Assembly (NCBI GenBank): GCA_021229015.1
Contig: CM037788.1
Span: 46,428,497-46,492,496, forward strand
Length of the DNA stretch: 64,000 nt
Source: Solen grandis
Lineage: Eukaryota > Mollusca > Bivalvia > Adapedonta > Solenidae
Direction of reading: 5' to 3'
Shown: piece after piece, positions 21,395-33,296 of the stretch
Layout: each line of letters begins with the position of its first letter
How positions within the stretch are numbered: position 1 is the first letter of the stretch
Position numbers and translations under genes: made by a program
The notes under the pieces: model-generated
The model's database searches: none
Told to the model about the DNA's origin: nothing
The model's input: only the letters and a program-made list of their open reading frames with translations

Positions 21395-24215
21395 GGGAAA
21401 AAAATTGTTTAAGTGTATTTATATTCTAATATGTTCGGGTTTTCATTTGATAGTTACTGAATTAGTCCAGTTCATCCCCTATTTCTTAAAACTTATGAAG
21501 TTGGCGAAATTTGTTAAAGTCTAAATATAAAATGTATTCTAATATGTTTTGGTCTTTATACGTAGTTACTGAAATAGTCCAGTTCATCCCATATTTCTTA
21601 CTACTTATGAAGTTGGGCAAAATTTGTTTAAGTATTGTTCTATTGTAATATATTCAGGATCTTCATACGTAGTTACTGAAATAGTCCATCTCTACATCTA
21701 TTTCTTACTGCTTATGAAGTTGGACAAAATTTGTTTAAATGTAGTTATAACACGTGTTCTAATATGTTTTGGTTCTTTAAAAACAAGTTATCCCATATTT
21801 CTTACTATTATGAAGTTGGGCAAAAATTGTTTAAATGTAGTTATATTATTACAGCTTTTGTTTCTTCATACGTAGTTACTGAAATAGTCCAGTTCATCCC
21901 CTATTTCTTACTACTTATGAAGTTGGGCAAAATTTGTTTAAATGTAGTTATATTATTACAGCTTTTGTTTCTTCATACGTAGTTACTGAAATAGTCTAGT
22001 TCATCCCCTATTTCTTACTACTTATGAAGTTGGGCAAAATTTGTTTAAATGTAGTTATATTATTACAGCTTTTTGTTCTTTATACGTAGTTACTGAAATA
22101 GTCCAGCTTACCCCCTATTTCTTACTAATAAAGTTGGGCAAAAATTGTTCAAATGTAGTTATAACACGTGTTCTAATATGTTTTGGTTCTTCATAGATAG
22201 TTACTGAAATAGACCAGTTCATCCCCTATTTCTTACTATTATGAAGTTGGGCAAAAATTGTTTAAATGTAGTTATATTATTACAGCTTTTGTTTCGTCAC
22301 ACGTAGTTACTGAAATAGTCCAGTTCATCCCGTATTTCTTACTACTTATGAAGTTGGGCAAAATTTGTTTAAATGTAGTTATATAATTACAGCTTTTGGG
22401 TTTTCATACGTAGTTACTGAAATAGTCCAGTTCATCCCCTATTTCTTACTACTTATAAAGTTGGGCAAAATTTGTTTAAATGTATTTATATTATTATAGC
22501 TTTTGTTTCTTCATACGTAGTTACTGAAATAGTCCAGCTCATCCCCTATTTCTTACTACTCATGAAGTTGGGAAAAATGTGTTAAAGTTTGGTTATAACG
22601 TATATTCTAAAATGTTTGGGTCTTCTTACATAGTTACTGAAATAGTCAGGTTCATCCCCTATTTCTTACTATTCATGAAAAAAATTGGTTTAAGTATTTT
22701 TTTTTTTATATATATTCAGGATCTTCATACGTAGTTACTGAAATAGTCCAGCTCACCCCCTATTTCTTACTACTTATGAAGTTGGACAAAATTTGTTTAA
22801 ATATTGTTATAACACGTGTTCTGATATGTTTTGGTTCTTCATAGATAGTTACTGAAATAGACCAGTCCATCCCCTATTTCTTACTATTATGAAGTTGGGC
22901 AAAATTTGTTTAAATGTAGTTATATTATTGCAGCTTTTGTTTCTTCATACGTAGTTACTGAAATAGACCAGTCCATCCCCTAGGGAAAATTTAAATTCTA
23001 AATAACAGCATCCCCTATTTCTTACTATTGATGAAGTTGGGCAAAATTTGTTTAAATGTAGATATATTATTACAGCTTTTGTTTCTCCATACATAGTTAC
23101 TGAAATAGTCCAGTTCATCCCCTATATATATTTATATTTGGTTCTTCATAGATAGTTACTGAAATAGATCAGTTCATCCCCTATTTCTTACTATTATGAA
23201 GTTGGGCAAAATTTGTTTAAATGTAGTTATATTATTACAGCTTTTTTTTTTTACTACTTATGAAGTTGGGGAAAATTTGTTTAAATGTAGTTATATTATT
23301 ACAGCTTTTTGTTCTTCATACGTAGTTATTGAAATAGTCCAGCTCACCCCTATTTCTTACTACTTATGAGTTGGACAAAATTTGTTTAAATGTAGTTATA
23401 ACACGTGTTCTAATATGTTTTGGTTTATCATAGATAGTTACTGAAATAGACCAGTCCATCCCCTATTTCTTACTATTATGAAGTTGGGCAAAAATTATTT
23501 AAATGTAGTTATCTTATTACAGCTTTTGTTTTTTCATACGTAGTTATGAAATTTCTTACTATTATGAAGTTGGCAAAATTTTTTAAATGTAGTTATAACG
23601 TGTTCTAATATTTTTTTTTCATAGTAGTTACTGAAATAGCCAGTCCATCCCCTATTTCTTACTATTATGAAGTTGGGCAAAAATTGTTTAAATGTAGTTA
23701 TTTTATTACAGCTTTTGTTTCGTCATACGTAGTTACTGAAAAAGTGCAGTTCATCCCCTATTTCTTACTACTTATTAAGTTGGGTAAAATTTGTTTTAAT
23801 GTAGATATATTATTACATCTTTTTTAAACCTTCCCCTATATATTTATATTTGGTTCTTCATAGAAAGTTACTGAAATAGTCCAGTTCATCCCCTTTTTCT
23901 TACTACTTATGAAGTTGGGCAAAATTTGTTTAAATGTAGTTATATTATTACAGCTTTTGGGTTTTCATACATAGTTACTGAAATAGTCCAGTTCATCCCC
24001 TTTTTCTTACTACTTATGAAGTTGGGCAAAATTTTTTTAATGTAGTTATATTTAATCACCTATTTCTTACTTCTAATGATTGGGCAAAATTTGTTTAAGT
24101 GTAGTTATATTCTAATATGTTTGGGGTCTTCATACGTTGTTACTGAAATAGTCCAGCTCATCCACTATTTCTTACTACTTATGAAGTAGGGCAAATTTGT
24201 TCGAGCTAAGATATA
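21395..24215. repeat. 107-bp satellite array, about 25 copies
   Basis: The unit contains 'gtagttactgaaatagtcc', 'catcccctatttcttacta', 'atgaagttgggcaaaatttg' and 'tttaaatgtagttatat'. Neighbouring starts at 21873, 21980 and 22087 give a 107-bp period. Left-edge and right-edge units are the most diverged; several units near 22980, 23140, 23250 and 23560 carry deletions or short insertions. Open frames over it arise only from the repeat, since 107 is not a multiple of three. Confidence 0.95.
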
Positions 24216-24239
24216 TCCTCATTGATATTGGGTCTCATC

Positions 24240-24500
24240 GTACTTTAATTTCTTTTACTTAACATTTTTTTTTTCTTTATTACTTTTTGTTTTGGCTTGT
24301 TTCTCTGTTGTTGTTTTTTTCTATTTTTCCCCCCTTTTTTCTTTAACGGTTCTCCTTTTGTTTTGGCTTGTTTTTCTTTTTTTCTGAAACTTTCTTTGCT
24401 CTTATAGTTTTTTTTCATTGTCTTTTCTTCTATATTTGTCCTTGTTGTTGTTGTTGTCTCATAATAATATATATTTTGTTTCCTCTTCAGCTTATTCATA
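24240..24500. repeat. T-rich low-complexity tract
   Basis: Long T runs with 'tgttttggcttgtttttct' written twice and a (GTT)n run near 24445. The lysine-rich minus frame is an artefact of composition. Confidence 0.8.
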
Positions 24501-25040
24501 GACCTGTCAATGTCTTAAAAAGTGGCACACAATAGTTCAGAAATTAAAGTTAAGAGTTCTCTGTGTTTGGGGTTCACAGATATCAATTTCGATTGATAAC
24601 GTCCCCCAGTTTCTGGGCTATTGTGTGTGTGTCGAAATGGGCCATGTGACGCGTCTGGTGTGTGCTTTCGCATCCACCGCTGCCTAGCCAGTTTCTGGCG
24701 AAAAAGGAACATTAGTCTCCCCTGCCAGTATATAGCCTCTCCATGGCCAAGCCCTATACAGTGCTTCCTCGTGGCGACACACGTCAACTGAGGACTTTTG
24801 TGTCCTCAGGCTGAACTGTAGGGGACGATCTACAAGAACTATATGATAAACATTTAAGTCTATAAATATTGGATAAGATATCACTTTTAAAGAGGCGTAT
24901 GGCAAGATTGTAACACTATTTAAGATGTTTACAATTTATTTCAAACTACATCACAAAGTAATTCGAAAACAATAGAATTTAAGTGATGATAAAATGGTAA
25001 AAACATTCCTCTAAACGATATAAAAAGCCCTATAAAATAT
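24501..25040. other. unannotated, moderately GC-rich block then AT-rich
   Basis: 24515-24800 is GC-richer and unlike its neighbours, with open minus-strand frames, but no splice pair or known domain was recognised; it may be a repeat fragment. The remainder is AT-rich and empty. Confidence 0.3.
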
Positions 25041-25043
25041 CAA

Positions 25044-25112
25044 ACTGAGCTGGTTTCCTTTCATTAAACTGAGCTGGTTTGCTTTCATTAAATTATGCTG
25101 GTTTACTTTCAG
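25044..25112. repeat. short tandem repeat, about 26 bp by 3
   Basis: 'ctgagctggtttcctttcat', 'ctgagctggtttgctttcat' and 'tatgctggtttactttca' follow one another at a spacing of about 26-27 bp. Confidence 0.8.
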
Positions 25113-25487
25113 CGTACATAATGAAAAAAACCAAAATGACTTTTGCTAAAAATGAATTATTTTGTTAAATTCTTATTATCCTTCAAGAATAATAGTTAGA
25201 AGAAAACATTTGCTTTACCTTATATGATATATCATATTTCGGTAATGGGCAATCAAGGTTTGACTATAATAGATTATATGAAACATGTTTATAAGCTTCA
25301 CAATTCAAAAAGTGGAGCTATCGTCGTGACCTCACATCGACGTCAGTGTCCTTAAAGTTTGTTTGTTTTTTCACTTCTCCATAACAATAAAATTATTCAC
25401 TTAAACCTTGGTGTACTAAGTTTTGTTTTCATTCAAAGAAGAAACTGGTCTCGTAAGGGCAATATCTAGCACTGAGAGGTGACAAGA

Positions 25488-25604
25488 ATGATGCAGGAAG
25501 TAAGTTCAGTCTGTCAACTGACGGAGTGCAAGACGTCTTTTAAGAAGAACAGTAAGCTGTATGTGTACATTTCGCTTATGGAAATGGTTAGTTGTTTAGT
25601 CTAG
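25488..25604 (+). CDS. weak candidate, partial C2H2-like zinc-finger exon
   Basis: From an ATG the frame reads MMQEVSSVCQLTECKTSFKK and NSKLYVYISLMEM, then stops. The spacing C-x4-C-x3-F-x5-L is that of a C2H2 (TFIIIA-type) finger, but the position of the first histidine is tyrosine and no second histidine follows. A donor-like 'GTTAGT' after 'GAAATG' could splice out the final codons. It may be a degenerate finger exon or coincidence. Confidence 0.22.
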   Translation: MMQEVSSVCQLTECKTSFKKNSKLYVYISLMEMVSCLV

Positions 25605-27135
25605 ATAAATTATTATCAAAACATATTTTATTAAGGGATACATTTGTTGCAGTTAGAGATAGCATATCATACAGTATTCATTGCAAGTGGTGTAATGCCC
25701 TTATCCTTTTGCAAAAAAAAAATCGTTTAGTCTACTCAATACGCTACAATTTTATTCTTTCCACATGAATGGACATTATTGAAGGCTGACACATCTTTTA
25801 ATGATTTGGTGAGGTTGATGAGTTAATTCTAAAACTACATGTACACCATGATGGTGCATCATGGTAGTGTAGATTTGTGAGACATTTCTTGTGTGTGTGT
25901 GAACACAGCAAATATTCTGTTCGTTAGTTAATTTTAATATCATCTATGTGAAAACAGTTACTTCTAATTACTGGCAATCAACAATATTATGAATGACATT
26001 GAGTGTAGTCAAGCATGTTAACTTTTATGTCATAAATAGACTAAAACATTGACAACTCAGCTGGCCGGTACAGGTTTTGTAAATATACAACCACCGGCGG
26101 TATTTTGTTACTTTGATACTATGTCTACTTTAGACAAATGTTTTGCCGACTACTTACGAAAGTTTACTTTATTAAGTAACCAAAGTCGTGTCCTATGTTC
26201 GCAATTGCTCGATGAAGATATAGAATATTAATTTGGCCCTTGCCGTTTCTTCAAAGAATACCACCTCATTGTCTTCGAAATCATATTAAATGCCGTTTCT
26301 GCTGGGAGATGCACCAAGGTGTTAGCTTTCATTGAGAAATGTAAAAAAAATAAAATCCTTAGATTGTAAGATTTTTTTCTTACTCCATAATTATAGTGAG
26401 ATATTGTTGCAGTAAAATTCATATTTCTCTACAAAAATACGCCAATGAGCCTTTCATGGTTTTGCCATGTAATTAAGGCTTTGATATATCAGGCACTGTT
26501 TTACTTCTTTTATTCATTATGGTAGATTAATTGCAATGTAAGACCGTTTTATTTTCCGAATGTGTGTTAGATGTGCTAGAACCCAAGTTCAATTGTGATA
26601 GAGCGGTACCATAAAAGGTGTCTTGTATGGTATTGAGAACAATGGTATTGAACTATTGAGATTTATTATCAATCGAAGTTGCACTTCCCTTGTCTATGTA
26701 GGCTTTGTGTATCTTAACAGAACAGAAAATAATTTAATTGATATAACTTGAACAACATTCCTTCATCGTTAGACAATGATATAAACACGCTTGCACGAAA
26801 CAGCAAAGCGGGTGTGAAGACAACATGACAGAATACAACAGATGGATATATATGTTTAAATATAATTTATAAAATTTAATTTATAATTTTAGTTTTCCGT
26901 AAAATGGAATGGTTTGTCAACAATTCTTTACGCCTGTTAAAGGCCCATAGCTTGTATAACAATTATACCTTATTATTATTAATCAGTTTAATAAATTTGA
27001 ACATACATGTTGTTTTTATTTACAAAACTACTTCGTCAGGTACCCCATGACTTAGATTAATTAACATAATATCTTCCATACATGAGAAGTCAGTGAAATA
27101 CTAACAACATTTGTATCCGATGATCTATTTCCACC
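25605..27135. other. noncoding, no gene seen
   Basis: AT-rich stretch with short repeats and a simple 'tgtgtgtgtg' run at 25892. No splice-bounded coding block convinced me. Confidence 0.4.
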
Positions 27136-27390
27136 GGGCCGCGACATACCAATGTCGTAAACAATGGTACTGTTATGGCTCCCTTGCTTGGCGCTCAGCA
27201 TATAAGGGTAGTTGCAGGACTGGTTGGCCCGGTGTCAGGATAATGTGACTGGGTGTGGTATCATGCCACATGTCTACGGCGTGATACTTCAGTGTGGCAG
27301 CACTATATCTGTCTCAAGTAGACATCGTCTCCAAATGACTGAAATACTGTCGGTTTGAACGTTAAACCCAACAAGCAAACAAACAAACAT
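27136..27390 (+). mobile_element. tRNA-derived SINE, family S1, head truncated
   Basis: Starts at 'ccaccgggccgcgacatacc', then the full S1 body ('tggcgctcagcatataaggg', 'gtgactgggtgtggtatcat', 'gtctacggcgtgatac', 'tgactgaaatactgtcgg') and a clean (caaa)n tail. The A-box half of the head is missing. It ends directly at the stop codon of the next feature. Confidence 0.9.
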
Positions 27391-27603
27391 CTACTTCCAT
27401 GGCGTGAATCTGAGTCGCAACTTTTGTTTGGCGGTGTTCAAGGTCTCTCGACTTGAGCCTGGGTTTGTCTTCAGCAGTCTGTCTATGATGTTTTGCTTCA
27501 CACCGTCGAAAACCCACGGTATATATTCTGTTATCATTCTGTATAAACCATGTGATATCCAGCTGGCAAAACGTCGTTTCCATGAATATTTATCAGCTAC
27601 TTG
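27391..27603 (-). CDS. candidate 3'-terminal coding exon, unknown protein
   Basis: Minus-strand frame open for 70 codons between an AG ('atggtcag') and a TAG at 27391-27393. It reads QVADKYSWKRRFASWISHGL, then YRMITEYIPWVFDGVKQNII, then DRLLKTNPGSSRETLNTAKQ and KLRLRFTPWK. The amphipathic pattern, basic C-terminus and mixed codons look like real protein; a second overlapping minus frame in the same place is less protein-like. The tract before the AG is not pyrimidine-rich, so the exon start is uncertain. No family recognised. The S1 SINE tail abuts the stop codon, so the SINE lies just 3' of the coding end. Confidence 0.4.
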   Translation of the reverse strand, partial: QVADKYSWKRRFASWISHGLYRMITEYIPWVFDGVKQNIIDRLLKTNPGSSRETLNTAKQKLRLRFTPWK

Positions 27604-28655
27604 CTGACCATTGAATTAACGCATATTATCTTGAATACTTTTCCTTGAGAAGCTGACTCATTGTTCCCGCAAGATCTAAAGGCAAGAAGCGTGACGTCAG
27701 CTCACATGGTAGAACAAAGATATCAATGATGCACCCTCGGGGTCTGGAAAAAAATCGACATCTTTATTTTTCTACTTGACATACGGAAGAAAAGCAAGTA
27801 CAGAATCAAAAGCAACTATAAACACAATGGGAAAAAAAACTGAGCTAAAGCAGACAACACTCACTGAAAAAAGTACAGAAGGTTTCGGGAAAAAACTGTA
27901 ATATCAGTAAAAAGCAGGTAAAATGAAGTTTAAGTTGTTGCTTTAATGAAGGATCAGTATGAAAACTTCCAAAAAGTTTTGGTAAAACAGCATGAGAAAA
28001 ATATGTCCCGGATGGATATACTTCTTGATCGTATGAGCGAGAGTTGGAATAAAAAAGGAAACACGTGCATTTCTAGCAGAATGATAACAACAGAGAAAAT
28101 GTAGCATTGTTTAACTGTATTTTTATTATCTTACAAGGCAACTCGTATAGCAGTTACATTTGTAAGAGTTTCATATAATCGACCAAAAAATAAACATAGA
28201 TGCATTTGGATGTCATTGTAATATAATTAAGTAAGTTTTGATATTTATGTACTGCCGCCTTTGTTGGGAGCATATGATCTGTGCGTCTGTCCGTTTCATT
28301 CGTACGTCACATCCCAGTAAATATTTGGTTCTGATCAACATTTATCAGCCATTTTTACACACATTAACATAAGCATTTGGGTCAGGTTGTGCATAATTTC
28401 CTATGTAATGTTCATTGTCGTCAGCACACATGGCACACGTTTTCAGCAAGTTCAATAAAGATTAAATGAAAACGATTTGATAAAGATGAAATAAATATTG
28501 TTTGAAATTTAAAAGATTGGTTGTAAGGCTCGAATGGCTAATTTTGACAAATTCAAGGGGATATAATCCCTTTAGTAGTGTCTCAAACGGTTTAACTGAT
28601 AATCAACTTGACAAAGAAAAATTAAAGTATATTAAAATAGCAAATTTGGGAAGAA
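27604..28655. other. noncoding, no gene seen
   Basis: A-rich and AT-rich sequence. No exon, RNA gene or named repeat recognised. Confidence 0.4.
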
Positions 28656-28850
28656 ATTGGCAGAGTGGTTAGAGCGTCCGCCTTGGGATCATGAGGTTGT
28701 GGGTTTGATTCCCGGTCGCGACAAACCAAAGTCATGAAATGGTGCTGGTATAGCTCCTTTGCTGAGGACAAGGTAAATTGATATGGTATCATGCCACATG
28801 TCTACGGCCTGATGTTGCTGAGAGGCAGCACTCAGTGATTTTCTTTGAAG
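28656..28850 (+). mobile_element. tRNA-derived SINE, family S1, intact tRNA head
   Basis: Best tRNA-like head in the window: 'tggcagagtggttagagcg' fits the A-box consensus TRGCNNAGTGG and 'gtgggtttgattcccgg' the B box. Body is shortened ('ggtatagctcc', 'atatggtatcatgccacatg', 'tctacggcctgat') and the usual tail is lost near 28850. Confidence 0.9.
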
Positions 28851-28855
28851 ATTTT

Positions 28856-28980
28856 TAGCTCACCTGAGCACGAAGCTAATGTGATCCGATTTTGTCCATC
28901 GACCGGCGTCCCTTGTGCATTGCAAACTTTGCTTTAAACGGCATCACCTAATCCGCTATCCTCAGTGTGTAATGCTTACT
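28856..28980 (+). repeat. dispersed repeat, start ('agctcacctgagcac')
   Basis: The phrase 'tttttagctcacctgagcac' followed by 'gtccatcgaccggcgtc'-like text is the same family as the minus-strand copy at 37772-38160, which ends 'gtgctcaggtgagctaaaaa'. Confidence 0.7.
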
Positions 28981-29439
28981 GCCTTGTGCGTTGTGTCAAC
29001 TTGATTTCGGCTATTATATTTGCATACGATTTATGGTTTAAACTCTTTGCGCTTACGTAAGAGTCATTTAAGAACTACAACCAAATGTCATTAATTTACA
29101 AATTTTATTAACATATATTCTTGCACTTCTTGTTTGATAGTTAACAGGCAGCATTTATCACTATACACTTCTCAAAAGAGACAAGGCTACATGTATGCTT
29201 GTACTTCTCATTTCCTGTGAATCATTTGGTAGTTTGCACCTGGGTGTTAACATACTGATATATTTTAGTCAATACGCACATAGCATTTAGCATTACACAC
29301 ATGGCATTTAAAACCGTCTAACAGAAATGCAATAAGGCATCATTAAAAAGTATACATACACGCAAGCACATGTCATTTTTCATGTCATAAAACATTCGGA
29401 ACAAAGCATGTTATAAAATTTACCTAAATACTCTTCCAT
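28981..29439. other. noncoding, no gene seen
   Basis: AT-rich, with no recognised feature. Confidence 0.4.
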
Positions 29440-29580
29440 ATATATTGGTAGTTCAAAGACTGCAGGATGATGTGGCTGGGTGTGGTAATATGCCACATGT
29501 CTACGTACGGCGTGATACTGCAGTGTGTGGCAGCACTATATCTGTCTCAAGTAGACATCGTCTCCATTGACTGAAATAAT
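29440..29580 (+). mobile_element. SINE S1 fragment
   Basis: 'atgatgtggctgggtgtgg', 'tgccacatgtctacg' and 'ctcaagtagacatcgtctcc' mark the S1 body; head and tail are missing and there is a 4-bp internal duplication ('acgtacgg'). Confidence 0.8.
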
Positions 29581-30555
29581 TTCAAAATATGTGCGTCCCG
29601 AATTTGATACATTGAAACCCAAAATATCACGGTAAATGATTTGTTTGCACCGTTTAATCGGTTCAGTTTCATAATGGTTAATAGTCCAGGGTTTTCCCCA
29701 TGCGTCTAGCCTGCCGATGTGCGACATGCTTTGATTTTGCCGACATATCATAATCCCTACCGCGACCCGCGTTTCCCCACCAATGTGCTAAATTATTGTT
29801 TTTTCTAGCCAATCGCGTGTCGAATTTCATCACAGCATCCACGCGTCACCAATTCTTGACTGAGATGCGCCATGTTTGTGTTGAAAGTAATCGTGCATTT
29901 ATTCTACCAAATTAGTGATAACGCTGTTTACGGCATTAATTTTCGAAAGAAATAAATGTCCGAGAGACAACCGTAATATTTGAAGGTATAAATTTAAATG
30001 GGAGTCATTAAAAAGACGAAAATTAATTGGCCGGGGAAAGAGCATTAGAACGTCGAACTCGAAAGGTAGCGATTAAATAAAGAAAAAAAAAAGGTTTATT
30101 TCCTAGAGCAGAAAATGGGTATTTTTTCTGTCTCAACGTCTGTTAATCTGTAATTTGGGTCATCGTGTTTTAATGATTGAAATCCAACTCGGGCTGTCCT
30201 CCGCTATAATATAATCTTAACAGATCTTGATTACAGTAGGGATTTGACCGTTACATTTTGGAGGTTACTTAGCTCATGTAAACTTAAACACCGTTGAACT
30301 AACAGCATAATCGGACATTTTCTACGAAAGGATCACCTGTAAGTTGATGGTTGCCGTATTACGACTGACTATATTCAACTTGCAAAACAATAACTACAAG
30401 ATGAAGAGGGAAAGAGCAACGCTGTTTTTGGTTCAAATTGCGTCCACATACCATTCAGCATTTCTTTTTTCGTATATTTGTTAAAAAATAAATTAAAAAG
30501 AAAATATTTTTGCCACAGGCATAACACAAAAAAGTTCATTTTCAATTTTCCGTAT
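29581..30555. other. noncoding, CpG-containing patch, no gene called
   Basis: 29690-29900 has more CpG dinucleotides than its surroundings and phrases like 'gcgacccgcgtttcccc' and 'gagatgcgccatg', which could mark a promoter, but no exon follows that I can support on either strand. Confidence 0.3.
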
Positions 30556-30559
30556 TTAT

Positions 30560-31430
30560 GTCTCCCCCCCCCCCCCCATATTTATATGGGGGAGACATAT
30601 TGTTTTTGTCTGTCTGTCTGTCCGTCAGTCGCTCCGGCTGTCTGCCCGTCTGTCTGGCACACTTTTGTCCGGAGCATAAATCAGAAAGTATCAAAACTAT
30701 TAACTTGAAACTTCACAGGTGGATAGATCCCATGGAGGAGGAGTGCAGTTCACAAGAACCGTAACTCTGTTTATTATATTTTTGGAGTTATTGTCCTTTG
30801 TTAAATTTCATTCACGGGGGATCTAATGAAAGAGAAGTGCAGTACACAGAAAACGTAACTCTTTGCATCATATTTTTGAAGTCAATGTCCTTTGGTAATT
30901 TTCATATATTAGTTTGTCCGAAGCACAACTCACAATGTATCAGACATAAAACCTTGAAACTTATTGTAAATATCCTCACAAAGGAGAATTGCACTACACA
31001 AGAATCAGAATTCTGCAAATCAAATTTTTGGAGTTATTGCCCGCTATTTAATTTCATATTCAATTAAGTTTTGTCTAGAGCATAACACTTGCACTATGAG
31101 ACATATAACCTTGGAGCTTCATAGGTGGGTAGACGTTATGGACATGAATTGCAGTACACTAGAGCATGATCCATTTCCAATGTTTTCCGCTTTTATACAA
31201 TTTCATGTCCTTAAGATAAATCCCGTCCGATGCTATTGAAATTAAATTTCATTTATGGAAAGAAATTGATGAGAGGAAGTCTCACACACAAGGTCCATAA
31301 CTCTGTGAGGAGCTTTATCAATATAGCCAGCCCTTTTACTTCAGCTATTTGCATATATCACTGTGTACCTTAGTGTATATGTGTGTGTGAGGCGAAAGGG
31401 GGGGGGGGGGAGACATCAGTTTTCTACGAA
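30560..31430. repeat. dispersed repeat with about 140-150-bp internal units
   Basis: Begins with the foldback 'ccccatatttatatgggg' and a 'gtctgtctgtctgtccgtc' run, then repeats 'aacttgaaacttcacaggtgg'-like, 'gagtgcagttcacaagaacc'-like and 'tttttggagttattg' phrases three or four times, and ends in a G run at 31396-31411. This is the 'GGGGGAGACAT' repeat type seen in bivalve genomes; both ends here carry 'gggggagacat'. Confidence 0.75.
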
Positions 31431-32150
31431 AATAAATCTCTAGTTTTGGAACTCATTGTTTCATCCTTAATCACTGTGGTACTACGCATTAATCTCAAGA
31501 TTTCAACAGGATTGCTTATATAGTCCTGCTTGCAAGAGCCTATAATGCTTTGAACTTCCCAAACGCCTTCTGTATCAGCTGGGCCAGGACTTTCTAAAGA
31601 GGATTCCGATACCGTATTCAAGATCTTCTGTTTTTACATCTTCCCCTCTTGTTTACTATCCATCTCTACAGTGTGAACTGTACATCATCTCACATGCTCA
31701 CTTAAATCAGTTACCACCATTTCTGCCTTACAATAGTTGCATTTTCTTTTACAGTTAATGTTGCAAAGTTATCAATGATTTGGTCAGCACAAAGATTTTC
31801 CTGAATCGGTCGAATATATATCTTGCAACGAATTCCAAAAATCACTTTCAGTAACCCACATCCCATTTTTTTTTCACCACTTCAAGCTGCCGGCAATTAC
31901 TCATTACTTTTAAACCCACCAGCATGTCTTAAATTTTCAAAATTTGAAAAAAAAAAGAAGAGGTTTTTTTTTTTGTGTACGGGATTCATCACCATTAACT
32001 GGATACGAAATCCTTTTAAATTTCAATTTGTAAAATGGTCTTTTCTGAAGAGCTTTGTATTTTATATAGCATTTCTGTCTGCTAAGCAAACAAACGAGAC
32101 CGGAGTAGATTTGCTATCATAGCTGACTTCTCCTCGGTTGAGGTGGATTC
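31424..32150 (-). pseudogene. decayed gene with Rad18-type (UBZ4-like) zinc finger
   Basis: Reading the minus strand from about 31900 downward, three frames hand over to one another: WVTESDFWNSLQDIYSTDSG, then LCADQIIDNFATLTVKE, then KCNYCKAEMVVTDLSEHVR, an in-frame stop, CTVHTVEMDSKQEGKM, another stop, and an open 68-codon C-terminus (ILNTVSESSLESPGPADTEG, VWEVQSIIGSCKQDYISNPV, ...) ending at TAG 31424. The finger has the C-x2-C-x11-H-x3-C spacing of the UBZ4/Rad18 class that binds ubiquitin. In molluscs and fish such fingers occur in multicopy G2E3-like proteins, so a copy of one is plausible but unproven. At least two stops and two frameshifts make it non-functional as read. The 5' limit is approximate. 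Confidence 0.55.
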
Positions 32151-32930
32151 TGGGGAATAAAACGGGAGAAAATTTAATTAATGCCATGACTGGCTCTGAA
32201 GTGGTTTAAGATTGTAAACTGATTATTTCCCTGGAATTTAACCCCACTTCTACATCAGATTTTGGTATCAAATAAGAATTGTGTATACTTAAAATGATTA
32301 AATTTTTATGGAAAAAAATCATAAATTGTTATAAATGAGACTGTAAATGGTAGCAACTGTATGAAAAAATCAGAACTTAAATCTTGAATAAACCATTTTC
32401 TTAGTATAAAGATTGCATCAAAAATTCCCATATTTATCTATTAAAGTGATAAAATAAAATACATACTCTTGCAAACGAATTTGAAATAGAATTGAAACTC
32501 TGCATGAGTGGTATTAAAGAAAACCAGAAAAAAATGGTTTCTTTTATTAATACCATTTCAGAAAAGGAGGAATTTAAAAATATGTATTAAACCATTTTAA
32601 ACCATTCAAAATAATTTAGTTATATGATCATATGAATTCATTTACATTGCAATGTGACTGCTTTATTACACAAATATTAATTACCATATTGTTTTCATTC
32701 TGGCTTTTAGACCAAAATGTTTGTTTTCTGATAAAATTTTAAAAACAAAGGGCATAATTTATAGCTACATCAAAAACCAGAATTTTTATTTATATCATTA
32801 TGTGTAGAAATATACTAAAAAAGATTGCTTTTAAATAATAAAAATAGTAGAATTTAGAGTTCACATGTGTCACCACCTGCTTGATAGCTCCATCCAGTAA
32901 GACGATATAAATATATAGTATCACACACAA
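32151..32930. other. noncoding AT-rich, no gene seen
   Basis: Very AT-rich with no recognised feature. Confidence 0.45.
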
Positions 32931-33190
32931 AAAAATAAACAAAGGGGAATAACTAAAATAATTATGATGTCAGAGTTATGGACCTTGGACATTACTATTT
33001 CAACAAGCTCTTTCCTTTCCAGTCTAGATGTAGTTTCTTTCAAAAGGCCTCATTAGAACCGGACTTATCTTCTGGTGAAAAAAGTCAGGAAAGGGGAATA
33101 ACGCCGTAATTATTGATTCCAGAGTTATGGATCTTGTGCTGTGCAGAACTCTTCCTCACATCTCAACCGAATTTAAGTAAGGCGTAAAAA
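32931..33190. repeat. imperfect direct repeat, about 150-bp spacing
   Basis: 'aaaggggaataac' then 'aattat' and 'cagagttatgga' at 32940-32985 recur at 33090-33135 in the same order. Diverged two-copy repeat of a dispersed family. Confidence 0.65.
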
Positions 33191-33296
33191 AGTCTTGTTT
33201 CTTGTTAAAGGCTGGGGATTTTTTTTCAGTACCAGAGGAAGTACCCGATGTCGACGCTAAATATGTGTTATCTTTGAATAATCACGTTATGCTCCT

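Noticed and set aside
21624..21982. Two overlapping 83-codon frames in the 107-bp satellite
   Set aside because: They repeat the same satellite words in shifting frames because the 107-bp period is not a multiple of three; no coding constraint.
24245..24499. Lysine-rich minus-strand frame of 84 codons
   Set aside because: Direct translation of a T-rich tract (poly-K, N, T); compositional artefact.
26049..26231. Plus-strand frame containing MSTLDKCFADYLRKFTLLSN
   Set aside because: Reads rather like protein but has no upstream acceptor, no signal and no recognised family; too weak to list as a gene.
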